The notes under the pieces are model-generated. The model was given only the letters and a program-made list of their open reading frames with translations, was not told the DNA's origin and searched no databases. From positions 115,109 to 179,108 of the forward strand of contig NZ_QORI02000012.1 in assembly GCF_003325755.1 (NCBI RefSeq): a stretch of DNA of 64,000 nt. The letters run 5' to 3'. Of the stretch, positions 19,413 to 29,199 are shown piece after piece (position 1 is the first letter of the stretch; each line of letters opens with the position of its first letter). Made by a program: the position numbers and the translations under genes. The stretch comes from Pseudomonas sp. SST3 (lineage in GTDB: Bacteria > Pseudomonadota > Gammaproteobacteria > Pseudomonadales > Pseudomonadaceae).

Positions 19413-20432
19413 ATGCAATCGAACATCAAACGTTTCGGGTTGGGCCTCGCGGCGACCCTGGTCCTCATGTCCGGCAGTGCGTTCGCCCAGCAGGAATGGA
19501 AGTTCCAGATCAACGTCAACGCTGGTGACGACGAATACCGCATCGCCCAGCAATGGGCGAAAAGCGTCGGCGAAAAAACCGACGGCGAGATCACCATCGA
19601 AGTCCTGCCGACCGGCACCATCGTCGGCAACAACGAGACATTGGATGCCGTCGGCGCGGGCATCATTCAGGGCCACATTACCGACCCCGGTTATTTCTCT
19701 GGCAAGAATCCAGCCTTCGCGGTTTACGGCAACATGGTCGGCGCTTGGGGCGGCCCGGCGCCGTTTCTCGACTACATGCGCAACGCCGGCGGGGAAGCCG
19801 GTTACAACCGCCTGGTCGAGCCGTACAACGTTCACCTCATCCGCGCCGGCGCCGTGGGTGCCGAATCCTTGATAAGCAAGCGCAAGATCGAGACGCTCGA
19901 CGACCTGAAAGGCCTCAAGGTCCGGGCGCCGGAAGGCATGGTGTCGAACATCTTCAAGCTGGCCGGAGCCGCGCCGGTGAATCTGCCGACCTCGGAGGTG
20001 TATACGGGGCTTGAGAAAGGCGTAATCGACGCGGCCGATTACACGGTGTTCTCAACCAACTACCAGCAGGGCTATCACAAGTACGCGCCGTTCGCCGTCT
20101 ATCCCGGCTTTCACTCAATGCCGATGAAAGACATTTCGGTCAACAAGGCGCTGTGGGACGAGCTATCTCCCGAGCAGCAGAAAATTCTCGAAGACTCGGT
20201 CGATGCGTTCACCGAACAGCTAGTCAGCGACCTGCAGAAAAAGGACGAAGAGCAAGTGGCGCTTGCCAAGCAGAAAGGCGACGTGACCCTGGCCTCGCTG
20301 CCCGAGGAAGAGCTGAAGAAATTCCGTCAGTCCGCTCGGGACGAGTGGTCGCACTGGCGTGATCGCAGCCCTCAGGCCAAGGAGGCGGTTGATTCGATCC
20401 AGGCCTATCTGCAGGACAAGGGCATGCTTTGA
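19413..20432 (+). CDS. dctP: TRAP transporter substrate-binding protein DctP
   Basis: A 339-residue periplasmic binding protein with a clear signal peptide cut after SAFA (residue 25). The DctP fold is seen in ITIEVLPTGTIVG, LKGLKVRAPEGM near residue 170 with the ligand-carboxylate arginine, and the LPTSEVYTGLEKGVIDAADY segment. TRAP systems import organic or sugar acids with sodium. With araD1 and an arabonate-type dehydratase nearby, the ligand is probably an aldonate such as a pentonate; that is inference. GGAGAGG stands before the ATG. Confidence 0.93.
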   Translation: MQSNIKRFGLGLAATLVLMSGSAFAQQEWKFQINVNAGDDEYRIAQQWAKSVGEKTDGEITIEVLPTGTIVGNNETLDAVGAGIIQGHITDPGYFSGKNPAFAVYGNMVGAWGGPAPFLDYMRNAGGEAGYNRLVEPYNVHLIRAGAVGAESLISKRKIETLDDLKGLKVRAPEGMVSNIFKLAGAAPVNLPTSEVYTGLEKGVIDAADYTVFSTNYQQGYHKYAPFAVYPGFHSMPMKDISVNKALWDELSPEQQKILEDSVDAFTEQLVSDLQKKDEEQVALAKQKGDVTLASLPEEELKKFRQSARDEWSHWRDRSPQAKEAVDSIQAYLQDKGML

Positions 20433-20507
20433 GCCGCGCCCCGCGGTTCCTCTCTTCGCTGACGGACGGCTCCCTGGCTTCGGCCGGGTAGTCCGAGGAG
20501 TTTCGCT

Positions 20508-21080
20508 GTGAAAAACCCTCAACCTTCATCTGACGATCACCTCGACGCCTGCGCGCCCGAGCCCGGCCACGGGCTGCTCGATCGTGGCATTCGGCGTGCT
20601 GGCCAGCTGATCGCCTGGCTGGTGTTCATCGCCATGCTGGTCAGCGTGTTCGAAGTCATCATGCGCTACGGATTCGGCGCACCCACCGACTGGGCGCATG
20701 AGACCACCACTTTTTTGGTCGCCAGCATCTTTGCCTTGGGTGGACCCTATGCGCTGGCAACCAACCGGCATATCCAGATTCGTATCCTGCTCGATCGCCT
20801 TTCGCCGCGTAAGAGGAGTTGGCTGGAATTGCTGAACCTGTTGCTGGGCATCCTGTTCTGCCTGGCCATCGGCTATGCCGCCTGGGTGCTGGCCTACAAC
20901 GCGACGCATGCACCCGACGGCAGCTGGCGCCTTGAAACCTCCGGTTCGTCGTGGAACCAGCCGCTGCCGGCCTTCACCAAGATCGTCATTCTCGCGTCTA
21001 TTGCGCTGATGTGCGTGCAGCAGGTGGTACGGATCGCGACTCATCGTCGTGCACGTCATGATTCGGATGCCGCGCAATGA
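20508..21080 (+). CDS. dctQ: TRAP transporter small permease DctQ
   Basis: A 190-residue inner-membrane protein with four hydrophobic segments. It has the DctQ core VFIAMLVSVFEVIMRYGF and a W-H-T-T-like segment (TDWAHETTTFLVASIFALGG), followed by NRHIQIRILLDRL. It starts with GTG behind AGGAG. Its stop overlaps the dctM start (ATGA), so the two are translationally coupled. Confidence 0.93.
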   Translation: MKNPQPSSDDHLDACAPEPGHGLLDRGIRRAGQLIAWLVFIAMLVSVFEVIMRYGFGAPTDWAHETTTFLVASIFALGGPYALATNRHIQIRILLDRLSPRKRSWLELLNLLLGILFCLAIGYAAWVLAYNATHAPDGSWRLETSGSSWNQPLPAFTKIVILASIALMCVQQVVRIATHRRARHDSDAAQ

Positions 21081-22378
21081 GCATCGAGATCGCAACCTAC
21101 CTGATGATCTTCGCGATCTTCGCTTTGTTGGTGTTGGGCCTACCACTGGCCTTCGTCACCGGCCTGGTGGCCGCCGGCTTCACCCTTGGCTGGTTTGGAC
21201 CTGTGGCGGTGCCGTTGGTGGCGAGCCGGATGTTCGGCTTTATCACCGAATACTCGTTGGTGGCCGTACCGATGTTCGTCTTCATGGCGGGCTTGCTGGA
21301 CCGATCGGGTCTGGCGCGGGATCTGTTCAATTCCATGCGCTTTTTCGCCGGTCGGCTGCCGGGCGGGGTCGCGGTACAGACCATCGTCGTGGCGTTCTTT
21401 CTCGCTGCGATTTCGGGAATCATCGGTGGCGAAATCGTCCTGCTCGGCGTGCTGGCCCTGCCGCAGATGCTTCGCCTGGGCTACGACAAGCGCATCGCCA
21501 TAGGCGTGGTCTGCGCGGGTGGCTCGCTGGGCACCATGGTGCCGCCGTCGATCGTGCTGATCATCTACGGGCTGATCGCCAGCGTCTCCATTGCCGACCT
21601 GTTCAAGGCGGCGATTATGCCCGCGGCGCTGTTGATGGGCAGCTACATGCTCTACGTGGTGGTGATGTGCATGCGGTATCCGCATATGGGTGGTGCGCAT
21701 CTGGAGAAGGACATCAATCAGCCACAACTTACGTTGGCCGAAGCCTTCAAGGGCATGTTCTTCCCGATCGCCATCGCCGGGTTGGTGCTCGGCAGCATCT
21801 ACGGCGGTATCGCCTCGGTCACCGAGGCCGCGGCCATGGGCGCGCTGGGTGTGTTGCTGGCCGTGCTGGTGCGCGGCGAATTCAGCGTCAAGCTGCTTCA
21901 GGAAAGCCTGACCCAGACGCTGGAAACCTGCGGAATGATTGTCTGGATCGGTATCGGTGCGGCCTGTCTGGTCGGGGTCTACAACCTGATGGGCGGCAAC
22001 CGCTTCGTCTCATCCGCGATTACCGGGCTGGAGGTGGCGCCCTTCGTCATCGTGCTGGTGATGATGCTGATCTTCCTGCTGCTGGGCATGTTTCTGGACT
22101 GGATCGGCATCGCCATGCTCTGCCTGCCGATCTTCGTGCCCATAGTCGTCGAGCTCGGCTACGACCCGGTGTGGTTCGGCATTTTGTTCGCGGTGAGCAT
22201 GCAGGTGTCCTACATCTCGCCACCCTTCGGGCCGGCCGCCTTCTATCTCAAGAGCGTGGCACCGCCAGATATCACCCTGACCGACATCTATCGCTCGATG
22301 GTGCCCTTCATCGTTATTCAGATCGCTGTGCTCGGCCTACTCCTTTACGTCCCGGCAATCTCGACCTGGCTGCTCTAA
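21077..22378 (+). CDS. dctM: TRAP transporter large permease DctM
   Basis: A 433-residue inner-membrane protein with about twelve hydrophobic segments, the sodium-coupled channel of the TRAP importer. Characteristic stretches are PLAFVTGLVAAGF near the N-terminus, GGSLGTMVPPSIVLIIYG near residue 150, GSIYGGIASVTEAAAMG near 240, and QVSYISPPFGPAAFYLK near 375. It overlaps dctQ by four bases and is followed by the dehydratase gene 61 bases later. Confidence 0.95.
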   Translation: MSIEIATYLMIFAIFALLVLGLPLAFVTGLVAAGFTLGWFGPVAVPLVASRMFGFITEYSLVAVPMFVFMAGLLDRSGLARDLFNSMRFFAGRLPGGVAVQTIVVAFFLAAISGIIGGEIVLLGVLALPQMLRLGYDKRIAIGVVCAGGSLGTMVPPSIVLIIYGLIASVSIADLFKAAIMPAALLMGSYMLYVVVMCMRYPHMGGAHLEKDINQPQLTLAEAFKGMFFPIAIAGLVLGSIYGGIASVTEAAAMGALGVLLAVLVRGEFSVKLLQESLTQTLETCGMIVWIGIGAACLVGVYNLMGGNRFVSSAITGLEVAPFVIVLVMMLIFLLLGMFLDWIGIAMLCLPIFVPIVVELGYDPVWFGILFAVSMQVSYISPPFGPAAFYLKSVAPPDITLTDIYRSMVPFIVIQIAVLGLLLYVPAISTWLL

Positions 22379-22439
22379 CCAACCCGAACGTTAAATCTGG
22401 CGGGCCCTGTGGCCCATCGACGAAAAACAGGTGCATGCA

Positions 22440-24176
22440 ATGACTGAAAAACGCCCCCTGCGCTCCGCTCAATGGTTCGGTACGACCGACAAGAACGGCT
22501 TCATGTACCGCAGCTGGATGAAGAACCAGGGCATCCCCGACCATGAGTTTCAGGGCAAGCCAATCATTGGTATTTGCAACACCTGGTCAGAGCTGACGCC
22601 CTGCAATGCGCACTTTCGCAAGATAGCCGAGCACGTGAAGAAAGGCGTGCTGGAAGCAGGCGGCTTTCCCGTCGAATTCCCGGTGTTCTCCAATGGTGAG
22701 TCGAACCTCAGGCCAACCGCCATGCTCACGCGCAATCTCGCCAGCATGGATGTGGAGGAGTCGATTCGCGGTAACCCCATCGATGCGGTGGTACTGCTCA
22801 CCGGCTGTGACAAAACCACGCCAGCGCTGCTCATGGGCGCCGCGAGCTGCGACGTGCCAACGATTGTGGTGACCGGCGGGCCGATGCTGAACGGCAAGCA
22901 CAACGGCCGCGACATCGGCGCCGGGACCATCGTTTGGCAGATGCACGAGGCGTACAAGGGCGGGCTGATCAGCCTCGACGAGTTCCTTTCGGCCGAAGCT
23001 GGTATGTCGCGCTCGGCCGGCACCTGCAACACCATGGGCACGGCCTCGACCATGGCCTGCATGGCCGAAGCGCTGGGTACCTCGTTGCCGCACAACGCGG
23101 CGATTCCCGCGGTGGATTCGCGCCGCTACGTGCTGGCGCATCTGTCCGGCATGCGCATCGTCGATATGGTCGAGGAAGACCTGCGGCTGTCGAAGGTGCT
23201 GACCAAAGCGGCATTTGAAAACGCCATTCGCGTTAACGCCGCGATCGGTGGATCGACCAATGCGGTGATCCATCTCAAGGCGATCGCCGGGCGCATCGGC
23301 GTGGAGCTCGACCTGGACGACTGGACGCGCATCGGCCGGGGCATGCCCACCATCGTCGACCTGCAGCCCTCGGGACGCTTTCTGATGGAAGAGTTCTACT
23401 ACGCCGGCGGCCTCCCGGCGGTGATTCGTCGGCTGGGGGAAAACCAGCTGTTGCCCAATCCCGATGCGCTGACCGTCAACGGCAAGTCGCTGTGGGACAA
23501 CTGCGCCCAAGCGCCGATCTATGGGCAGGACGAAGTCATCCGTGCATTGGACAATCCACTGCGCGAGGACGGCGGTATCTGCGTGTTGCGCGGCAACCTG
23601 GCACCCAGCGGGGCAGTGCTTAAACCTTCCGCGGCGACACCTGAGCTGATGAAGCACCGGGGGCGCGCGGTGGTGTTCGAGGACTTCGACGACTACAAGG
23701 CGCGCATCGCCGATCCGGAGCTGGACGTCGATGAAACCTGCGTGTTGGTGATGAAGAATTGCGGGCCCAAGGGTTATCCCGGCATGGCCGAGGTCGGCAA
23801 CATGGGGCTGCCGCCGAAGGTACTGGCGAAGGGGATCACCGACATGGTGCGAATCTCCGATGCGCGGATGAGCGGGACTGCCTACGGCACCGTGGTGTTG
23901 CACGTCGCCCCTGAAGCAGCCGCTGGTGGACCGCTGGCAGTGGTGCGTAACGGCGACTTCATCGAACTGGATTGCCTGGCGGGTCGCCTGCATCTGGACG
24001 TTCCCGATGCAGAGTTGAAAGAGCGGTTGGCTGCCTGGCAAGCGCCGCAGGGCTTGTTGTGGGACGGCGGTTATCGGCGCCTGTTCGTCGATCACGTTCT
24101 ACAGGCCGATGAAGGCTGCGATTTCGACTTCCTCGTCGGTTGTCGGGGTGCGGACGTACCCCGTCATTCCCACTGA
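22440..24176 (+). CDS. IlvD/Edd-family sugar-acid dehydratase, L-arabonate dehydratase type
   Basis: A 578-residue dehydratase that would convert an aldonate (L-arabonate or a similar pentonate) to its 2-keto-3-deoxy acid. The [2Fe-2S] cysteines are seen at C55 (SELTPCNAH), C123 (TGCDK, with K125 as the magnesium-carbamate lysine) and C196 (SAGTCNTMG), matching the spacing of the rhizobial L-arabonate dehydratase. The ATG at 22440 is favoured over one three codons earlier by spacing from AGG. It closes the TRAP operon and supplies substrate for the FAH-type dehydratase. Confidence 0.9.
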   Translation: MTEKRPLRSAQWFGTTDKNGFMYRSWMKNQGIPDHEFQGKPIIGICNTWSELTPCNAHFRKIAEHVKKGVLEAGGFPVEFPVFSNGESNLRPTAMLTRNLASMDVEESIRGNPIDAVVLLTGCDKTTPALLMGAASCDVPTIVVTGGPMLNGKHNGRDIGAGTIVWQMHEAYKGGLISLDEFLSAEAGMSRSAGTCNTMGTASTMACMAEALGTSLPHNAAIPAVDSRRYVLAHLSGMRIVDMVEEDLRLSKVLTKAAFENAIRVNAAIGGSTNAVIHLKAIAGRIGVELDLDDWTRIGRGMPTIVDLQPSGRFLMEEFYYAGGLPAVIRRLGENQLLPNPDALTVNGKSLWDNCAQAPIYGQDEVIRALDNPLREDGGICVLRGNLAPSGAVLKPSAATPELMKHRGRAVVFEDFDDYKARIADPELDVDETCVLVMKNCGPKGYPGMAEVGNMGLPPKVLAKGITDMVRISDARMSGTAYGTVVLHVAPEAAAGGPLAVVRNGDFIELDCLAGRLHLDVPDAELKERLAAWQAPQGLLWDGGYRRLFVDHVLQADEGCDFDFLVGCRGADVPRHSH

Positions 24177-24226
24177 GACGCTACCACTGCTCGGAGACTG
24201 AGCGGAGGCGTCGCCGGTGGTGCCAA

Positions 24227-25129
24227 CTAACGAGGCGCTTCGGGCACTTCCGCCAGCGGTGTAGCGGCGTTCGGCGTGGCCTGTGTCTTCAGGCGGCTGG
24301 CGATCACCGTGGCAAGGATGATCAGTGTGCCGCCCATCAGCATGCGCAGGGTGGGTTGCTCGTTGAACAGCCACCACGCGAAGGCGATGCCGTAGACCGG
24401 CTCGAGGGCGAAGATCACCGCGGTTGTTCGGGCCTTCAGTACCTTGAGGCTCGCTACGAACAGGCTGTGCGCCAGGCCCGTGCAGAACACGCCGAGCAAT
24501 ACCAGCCATAGCCAATCCAGCGCCGGTACTGCTGGCAACGAACGCCAAGTGAACGGCAGCAGGCAGAGCAGGATCGTGCCGTTCTGCCAGAGAGCGGCTT
24601 GTACCGGATCGACGCCGCGTGTAACGGCGCGGTTGAGCAGTGATAGCAGCGCAAACATCAGCCCCGACAGAACGCCATAGAGCAGACCCACCGTGCTTTG
24701 ATTGGCGAGGTCGAAATGCGGCGTGACCAGTAGGAGGCCCGCGCACACCAACCCCACCATTGCGAACTCGACAGGGCGGGTTCGTTCGCGGAACAGCAGA
24801 CCTTCAAACAGCACAGTGAAGGCCGGGAAACTGGCGAAGCCCAATGTGGCAATGCCGACGCCGGCGACTTTCACCGCCATGAAGAAGGTGAGCCAATGCC
24901 CGCCCAACAGCAGGCCGCCAAACAACAGGCCGCCGCGCTGACGCCAGCTGGGCCGGCTGCCGCCTGTACGCAGGAAATGCGCCGCGAGTACCAGCGCGGC
25001 GACGGCAAACAGTGCGCGGCCGAAGGTGATGAGTAGCGGCGGGCTTTCGGCCAACTTGCCGAACACGCCGGAGAGGCCAAACATCAGCGCGCCAAAGTGG
25101 ATCGCCAGTAGCGCGTTGCGATGGGTCAT
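24227..25129 (-). CDS. DMT-superfamily EamA permease
   Basis: A 300-residue membrane protein with ten hydrophobic segments in two EamA repeats (first ALMFGLSGVFGKLAE, second GLLYGVLSGLMFALLSLLNRAV). It is unlike the DMT protein at 2253-3239 in detail. The substrate is unknown; exporters of amino acids and metabolites are common in the family. It lies 77 bases downstream of an AraC-type regulator on the same strand, which may control it. Confidence 0.9.
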   Translation of the reverse strand: MTHRNALLAIHFGALMFGLSGVFGKLAESPPLLITFGRALFAVAALVLAAHFLRTGGSRPSWRQRGGLLFGGLLLGGHWLTFFMAVKVAGVGIATLGFASFPAFTVLFEGLLFRERTRPVEFAMVGLVCAGLLLVTPHFDLANQSTVGLLYGVLSGLMFALLSLLNRAVTRGVDPVQAALWQNGTILLCLLPFTWRSLPAVPALDWLWLVLLGVFCTGLAHSLFVASLKVLKARTTAVIFALEPVYGIAFAWWLFNEQPTLRMLMGGTLIILATVIASRLKTQATPNAATPLAEVPEAPR

Positions 25130-25206
25130 GGGGCCTCACGATAGATGCGTTTGAGACTGTCAGCTGGCGTTCATGGTAGAGCGCCAGGGGCGCCCCGTCT
25201 GTCGCG

Positions 25207-25974
25207 TCAACGTTGTGATTTGTCGAGCGCCTCGCGCCGGATTGCGCGCGGCGTCGTGCCGTACTGACGGTTGAGGGCGGCGGTGAAAGCGCTTTGCGAG
25301 GCGTACCCGACGCGCGCGGCGATTTCGCCGACCGCTAGCGGGGTGCTGATCAGCAGCTGTCTGCCCTGTTGCAGACGGCGTAAGCGGATGAACTCCTGGG
25401 GAGTCAGGCCCGTTTCGCTGACGAAGCGCGCATGGAAGCGCGGCACGGAAAGGCCGGCCAGCCGTGCGAGGTCACTGACTTCAAGCGGATGCGCCAAATG
25501 CCGATCGACGTGGGCGTAGAGGCCGGCCAGCGGGAGCGGATGCTGCCGGCCGGCCGGCTCGCAGCCCGACGCAAGACTGGCCAATAGTAGCGTGGCGCCT
25601 TGCTCATTGATGATCGGGTCGTTAATCGGGCTGGCTGAAAGCCAGTTGACGAGCTGGCTCTGGGTGGGACTCAGGCGCAGCGCTGCGGGCCGCTCCAGCA
25701 AGCGCTGCGCAGGGTCGGCATGGTGTCCGAGACGCTGCTGCAGCCAACCGTGATCAGGTATATCCACGACCAGACACAAGCTGCCATCGACGCTACCGCA
25801 GGCATGGTGCGCATCGCTGGGGACTACCGCCAGGAGCTGTTGCTGGATGCGGCTGCCGTGGCCGTCGATCTCGAAGTCTAGCTGCCCGCGCAGGCCGAAC
25901 ACCAATTGCGTGTGTTGGTGACTATGGATGATCTGGTCGTGGCTGTAGTGGCGCAGCGACAGGATGGGCGACAT
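25207..25974 (-). CDS. AraC-family transcriptional regulator
   Basis: A 255-residue regulator with an N-terminal cupin-like sensor (HSHQHTQLVFGLRGQLDFEIDG) and a C-terminal double helix-turn-helix (about 155-250). The latter includes SDLARLAGLSVPRFHARFVSETGLTP and the second-helix signature IAARVGYASQSAFTAALNRQYGTTP. It likely activates the adjacent EamA exporter gene. The ligand is unknown. Confidence 0.9.
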   Translation of the reverse strand: MSPILSLRHYSHDQIIHSHQHTQLVFGLRGQLDFEIDGHGSRIQQQLLAVVPSDAHHACGSVDGSLCLVVDIPDHGWLQQRLGHHADPAQRLLERPAALRLSPTQSQLVNWLSASPINDPIINEQGATLLLASLASGCEPAGRQHPLPLAGLYAHVDRHLAHPLEVSDLARLAGLSVPRFHARFVSETGLTPQEFIRLRRLQQGRQLLISTPLAVGEIAARVGYASQSAFTAALNRQYGTTPRAIRREALDKSQR

Positions 25975-26051
25975 GGGTGATTCTCGACTTTGAGCTAGTG
26001 CCGGTAGCCTAGGCTGTGATTGCTGTGGACCGTTGCCGGCATCCGGCGGTG

Positions 26052-27440
26052 CTACATGATGACCTTGTCACGAAGTTTGTCGGCAGCTTGGTTGAGGGCC
26101 TGGATAACTCGCTCCTTGTCGAAGTTCTGCACGCCGTTGGTGTCCAGGTACATCGAGAATCCCGGCAATTCATGTTCGACAAAGCTGCTGGTCGCACCCA
26201 GATCGCGGCGGAAATCCACTACCTGATAGATCTGCACCGGCCGCGAGAAGCCCTTGACGCTGATCTGGCCCTTGTCGCGGCACATGATCACGTCTTTGAC
26301 CAGCGAGTAGGTCTCGTGGGAAATCAGGATCTCCCCGGCTTCGGCGGAACTCTCCAGTCGGCTGGCGAGGTTCACTTCGCGGCCGATGATGGTGTAATCC
26401 ATGCGGGTATCGGCACCGAAGTTGCCGACTGTGCAGTAGCCGGTGTTGATCCCCATGCGGATTTCCATCGGCTTCGTGATGCCTTGCGCGCGCCATTGCT
26501 GGCGCAGCACCTTCATGTGTTTGCGCATGGCGATGGCCATCGATACCGCGGCCACCGCATCCTTTTTGGCACCTTGGCTGGCGGGGTCGCCGAAGAAAAC
26601 CATTACGCAATCGCCAACAAACTTGTCGATGGTTCCGCCGTACTTGAGGGTGATCTTCGACATCTCGTTGAGGTAGGTGTTGAGCAGATCGGTCAGGGCT
26701 TCGGCTTCCAGCTCCTCTGAGAGTTCGGTGAAGCCCTTGATGTCGGAAAAGAACACCGTGAGTTTCTTGCGCTGGGTTTCCAAGCGTACGCTGCGTTTGC
26801 CGGAGAAGATCGACTCCCACACCTGGGGCGACAGGTATTTGGCCAGATTCCTTGCCAGCCGTGCCGCCTTGGCTTGTTGGGCCTCGACCTCGCTGCGAGC
26901 CTGCGCCAGCCGTATCCCTTGCTGATGGACGTAGTAGGCCGTGACGCACACATACAGCATGGTGAAGAGAATGCTGACGGCGGATACCAGGACCGGGGTA
27001 GAGTCGTCGAAGCGCAAAGGCACCAGCAAGCTGGTCAGCCCGACGCCGATCGTGACCATCAACACGGTCATCAGGAAATGGCGCAGGCTGCCGATGACCA
27101 GCGCACTGAAGCCGAGGGTCAGAAGGAACATCAGGCTTGGCACCAGGGCGCAGCCGAGCAGCACGATTCCCGCTCCCGCATTCAAGGCGTCGAGGCACAG
27201 CAGTGTTTGCGAAGTTTGCTCGGGGTATCGGCGCTTGAAGCGATAGCTCAGGTGATAGGCGAAATGTGGATAGAGGAGGGTGTAGGGCACCATCCACAAC
27301 AGGTGGATTGCGAATTGTTGGGTATAGACACCAGCGGCGAGTGTGGCGGCGCAGGTCAGATAGGCGAAAACCCGGGCGTAATACTCGCGTAGGGGGCGCG
27401 TCGCGAGGCCGTTACGCCGTTCACCGGTCACGGTTGACAT
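26052..27440 (-). CDS. cyaB: Class III adenylate cyclase with MASE2 membrane domain (CyaB)
   Basis: A 462-residue protein. An N-terminal MASE2 membrane domain of about six hydrophobic segments (starting YYARVFAYLTCAATLAAGV) is followed by a linker and a class III cyclase catalytic domain. The metal-binding VFFSDIKGFTELSEELE and DKFVGDCVMVFFGDP, and the NTGYCTVGNFG segment, are intact. P. aeruginosa CyaB (463 residues) makes most cAMP for Vfr-dependent gene control, and this looks like its orthologue. The start at 27440 gives a near-identical length, though its ribosome site is distant. Confidence 0.92.
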   Translation of the reverse strand: MSTVTGERRNGLATRPLREYYARVFAYLTCAATLAAGVYTQQFAIHLLWMVPYTLLYPHFAYHLSYRFKRRYPEQTSQTLLCLDALNAGAGIVLLGCALVPSLMFLLTLGFSALVIGSLRHFLMTVLMVTIGVGLTSLLVPLRFDDSTPVLVSAVSILFTMLYVCVTAYYVHQQGIRLAQARSEVEAQQAKAARLARNLAKYLSPQVWESIFSGKRSVRLETQRKKLTVFFSDIKGFTELSEELEAEALTDLLNTYLNEMSKITLKYGGTIDKFVGDCVMVFFGDPASQGAKKDAVAAVSMAIAMRKHMKVLRQQWRAQGITKPMEIRMGINTGYCTVGNFGADTRMDYTIIGREVNLASRLESSAEAGEILISHETYSLVKDVIMCRDKGQISVKGFSRPVQIYQVVDFRRDLGATSSFVEHELPGFSMYLDTNGVQNFDKERVIQALNQAADKLRDKVIM

Positions 27441-27614
27441 TATGATTGCTATCCCTGAAAGGTTCCGGCGCTCTGGCATGCGCCGTTGGAGGCAACAGCG
27501 CATCGACCGGCGCTGGCCCGGGGATCATAACCAAGTCGCCACCATTGCGCCAAACCGCCCGTCCAATCCGTGACGGGCCGCGGCTACCAACCGGGTATGG
27601 TCGGCCCTGGTGAT

Positions 27615-27932
27615 TCAGAAGCGGATCTTTCCGGTAAGCATGTCCTTGAGCATCACCCAGTCGCCGAGAAAGCTGTAGAGCGGGTATTGGAACGTCGCCG
27701 GCCGATTCTTCTCGAAAATGAAATGCCCGATCCAGGCGAACCCGTAGCCAGCCAACGGCATCGCTAGCAGCCATAACCACTGCTGGCTGATCAGCGCGTA
27801 GGCGAGTATGGCCAATACGAGGAAGCTGCCTATGTAGTGCAGTCGACGGCAGGTGGGGTTGCTGTGCTCGGCCAGATAGAACGGGTAGAACTCGGCAAAG
27901 CGGGTAAAGCGTTCGGCGGTTTGCGTGCTCAT
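27615..27932 (-). CDS. DUF962 (Mpo1-like) membrane protein
   Basis: A 105-residue protein with two or three hydrophobic segments and the DUF962 signatures FYPFYLAEHSNPTCRRLHYIG and GYGFAWIGHFIFEKNRPATF, including the conserved histidines. The yeast relative Mpo1 is an iron-dependent dioxygenase in phytosphingosine alpha-oxidation; whether bacterial members share this is not known. A perfect AGGAGG ribosome site precedes the ATG. Confidence 0.9.
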   Translation of the reverse strand: MSTQTAERFTRFAEFYPFYLAEHSNPTCRRLHYIGSFLVLAILAYALISQQWLWLLAMPLAGYGFAWIGHFIFEKNRPATFQYPLYSFLGDWVMLKDMLTGKIRF

Positions 27933-28196
27933 GCCACACCTCCTGTCATTGTGGTCAGCGCAGTCTAGAGTCGCTGGTATTTTTTGGCCACTGGCCAGGA
28001 TACCTGGCCTGGCCGCGTTGCAAGCTCACGGCTAGAACCCACAGGTGACATCATGCTGGCTTGCGAGGCGTGCCGGCCCCGGTGTTGCCGTGCCGGAACT
28101 TGTTTCGCAGCCGGAGGGCCTTAATTTCCATATCCTCTTTCTTGCGGCGTGCTGAAATGCCGTTCCCGTGAATACATCACCAAAGGACACCCAGCT

Positions 28197-29126
28197 TTGG
28201 CCAGTAGCCTGCTCGCCCTGATTGACGATATCGCGACGATTCTGGATGACGTTTCGGTCATGACCAAAATCGCCGCGAAGAAAACCGCCGGAGTGCTGGG
28301 TGACGATTTAGCGCTCAACGCCCAACAGGTCACCGGCGTCAAAGCCGACCGGGAGTTGCCCGTCGTCTGGGCCGTGGCTAAAGGGTCGATGCGCAACAAG
28401 TTGATCCTGGTACCGGCTGCGCTGTTGATCAGCGCATTCATCCCATGGGCGATAACGCCTTTGCTGATGCTCGGTGGGGCGTTCCTGTGTTTCGAAGGCT
28501 TCGAAAAGCTTGCGCACCGCTTCCTGCACCGGGACGACGACCATCACGCGCAGCAACTGAAGGCGCTGGCCGATCCCAGTGTCGACATGGTCGCCTTCGA
28601 GCGAGACAAAATCAGTGGCGCGGTGCGCACCGATTTCATCCTCTCGGCCGAAATCATCGCCATTACCCTTGGCACCGTGGCCGCTGCAACTTTCACCGAG
28701 CAAGTGGCGGTGCTCGCGGGCATTGCGATCATCATGACGGTAGGCGTGTACGGGCTGGTCGCTGGGATCGTGAAGCTGGACGATGCCGGTCTAGCACTGA
28801 GCAAAAGCAGCAGTGGTGCCGTGCAAGCGATCGGGCGGGGCATCCTTACGGTTGCGCCGTGGCTGATGAAATCGCTGTCGGTGATCGGTACTGCGGCCAT
28901 GTTCATGGTCGGTGGGGGCATCCTCACCCACGGTATCCAGGCGATTCACCATTTCATCGAGAACAGCGCAGAGAATACGGTTGCGCTGCCTTATGTCGGC
29001 TCGGTATTGGCTGGGTTGCTGCCGACGATCCTGGACGCGGCATTCGGCATCCTGGTCGGTGGCCTGGTATTCGCTGCGGTGACACTGGGCGGGCGGCTGT
29101 TCAAGGGCAAGGCCGACGCGACCTGA
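28197..29126 (+). CDS. DUF808 (YedI) family inner-membrane protein
   Basis: A 309-residue protein with the DUF808 N-terminus [45 protein letters not shown] in consecutive blocks and several hydrophobic segments from about residue 75. The function is unknown. The start is taken as TTG at 28197, because family members begin at this point and AAGGA stands about eight bases upstream. An ATG further up (28149) would add sixteen unconserved residues. Confidence 0.88.
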   Translation: MASSLLALIDDIATILDDVSVMTKIAAKKTAGVLGDDLALNAQQVTGVKADRELPVVWAVAKGSMRNKLILVPAALLISAFIPWAITPLLMLGGAFLCFEGFEKLAHRFLHRDDDHHAQQLKALADPSVDMVAFERDKISGAVRTDFILSAEIIAITLGTVAAATFTEQVAVLAGIAIIMTVGVYGLVAGIVKLDDAGLALSKSSSGAVQAIGRGILTVAPWLMKSLSVIGTAAMFMVGGGILTHGIQAIHHFIENSAENTVALPYVGSVLAGLLPTILDAAFGILVGGLVFAAVTLGGRLFKGKADAT

Positions 29127-29199
29127 AACCGAAGCTTTGGCTTGCACATGGTCGTGCGGGCCAAGCAAACCATCTTCTGAATATCACAGGAGCAAAGGG

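Noticed and set aside
21049..22443. Long open frame in another frame over dctM
   Set aside because: Arginine- and glycine-rich composition typical of a high-GC shadow; dctM matches its family end to end.
22587..24095. 502-codon open frame antisense to the IlvD/Edd dehydratase
   Set aside because: Histidine- and glutamine-rich shadow without family features or start signals.
24227..25974. Possible toxin, defence or secretion function for the permease and AraC pair
   Set aside because: Both are ordinary family members; nothing suggests a defence system.
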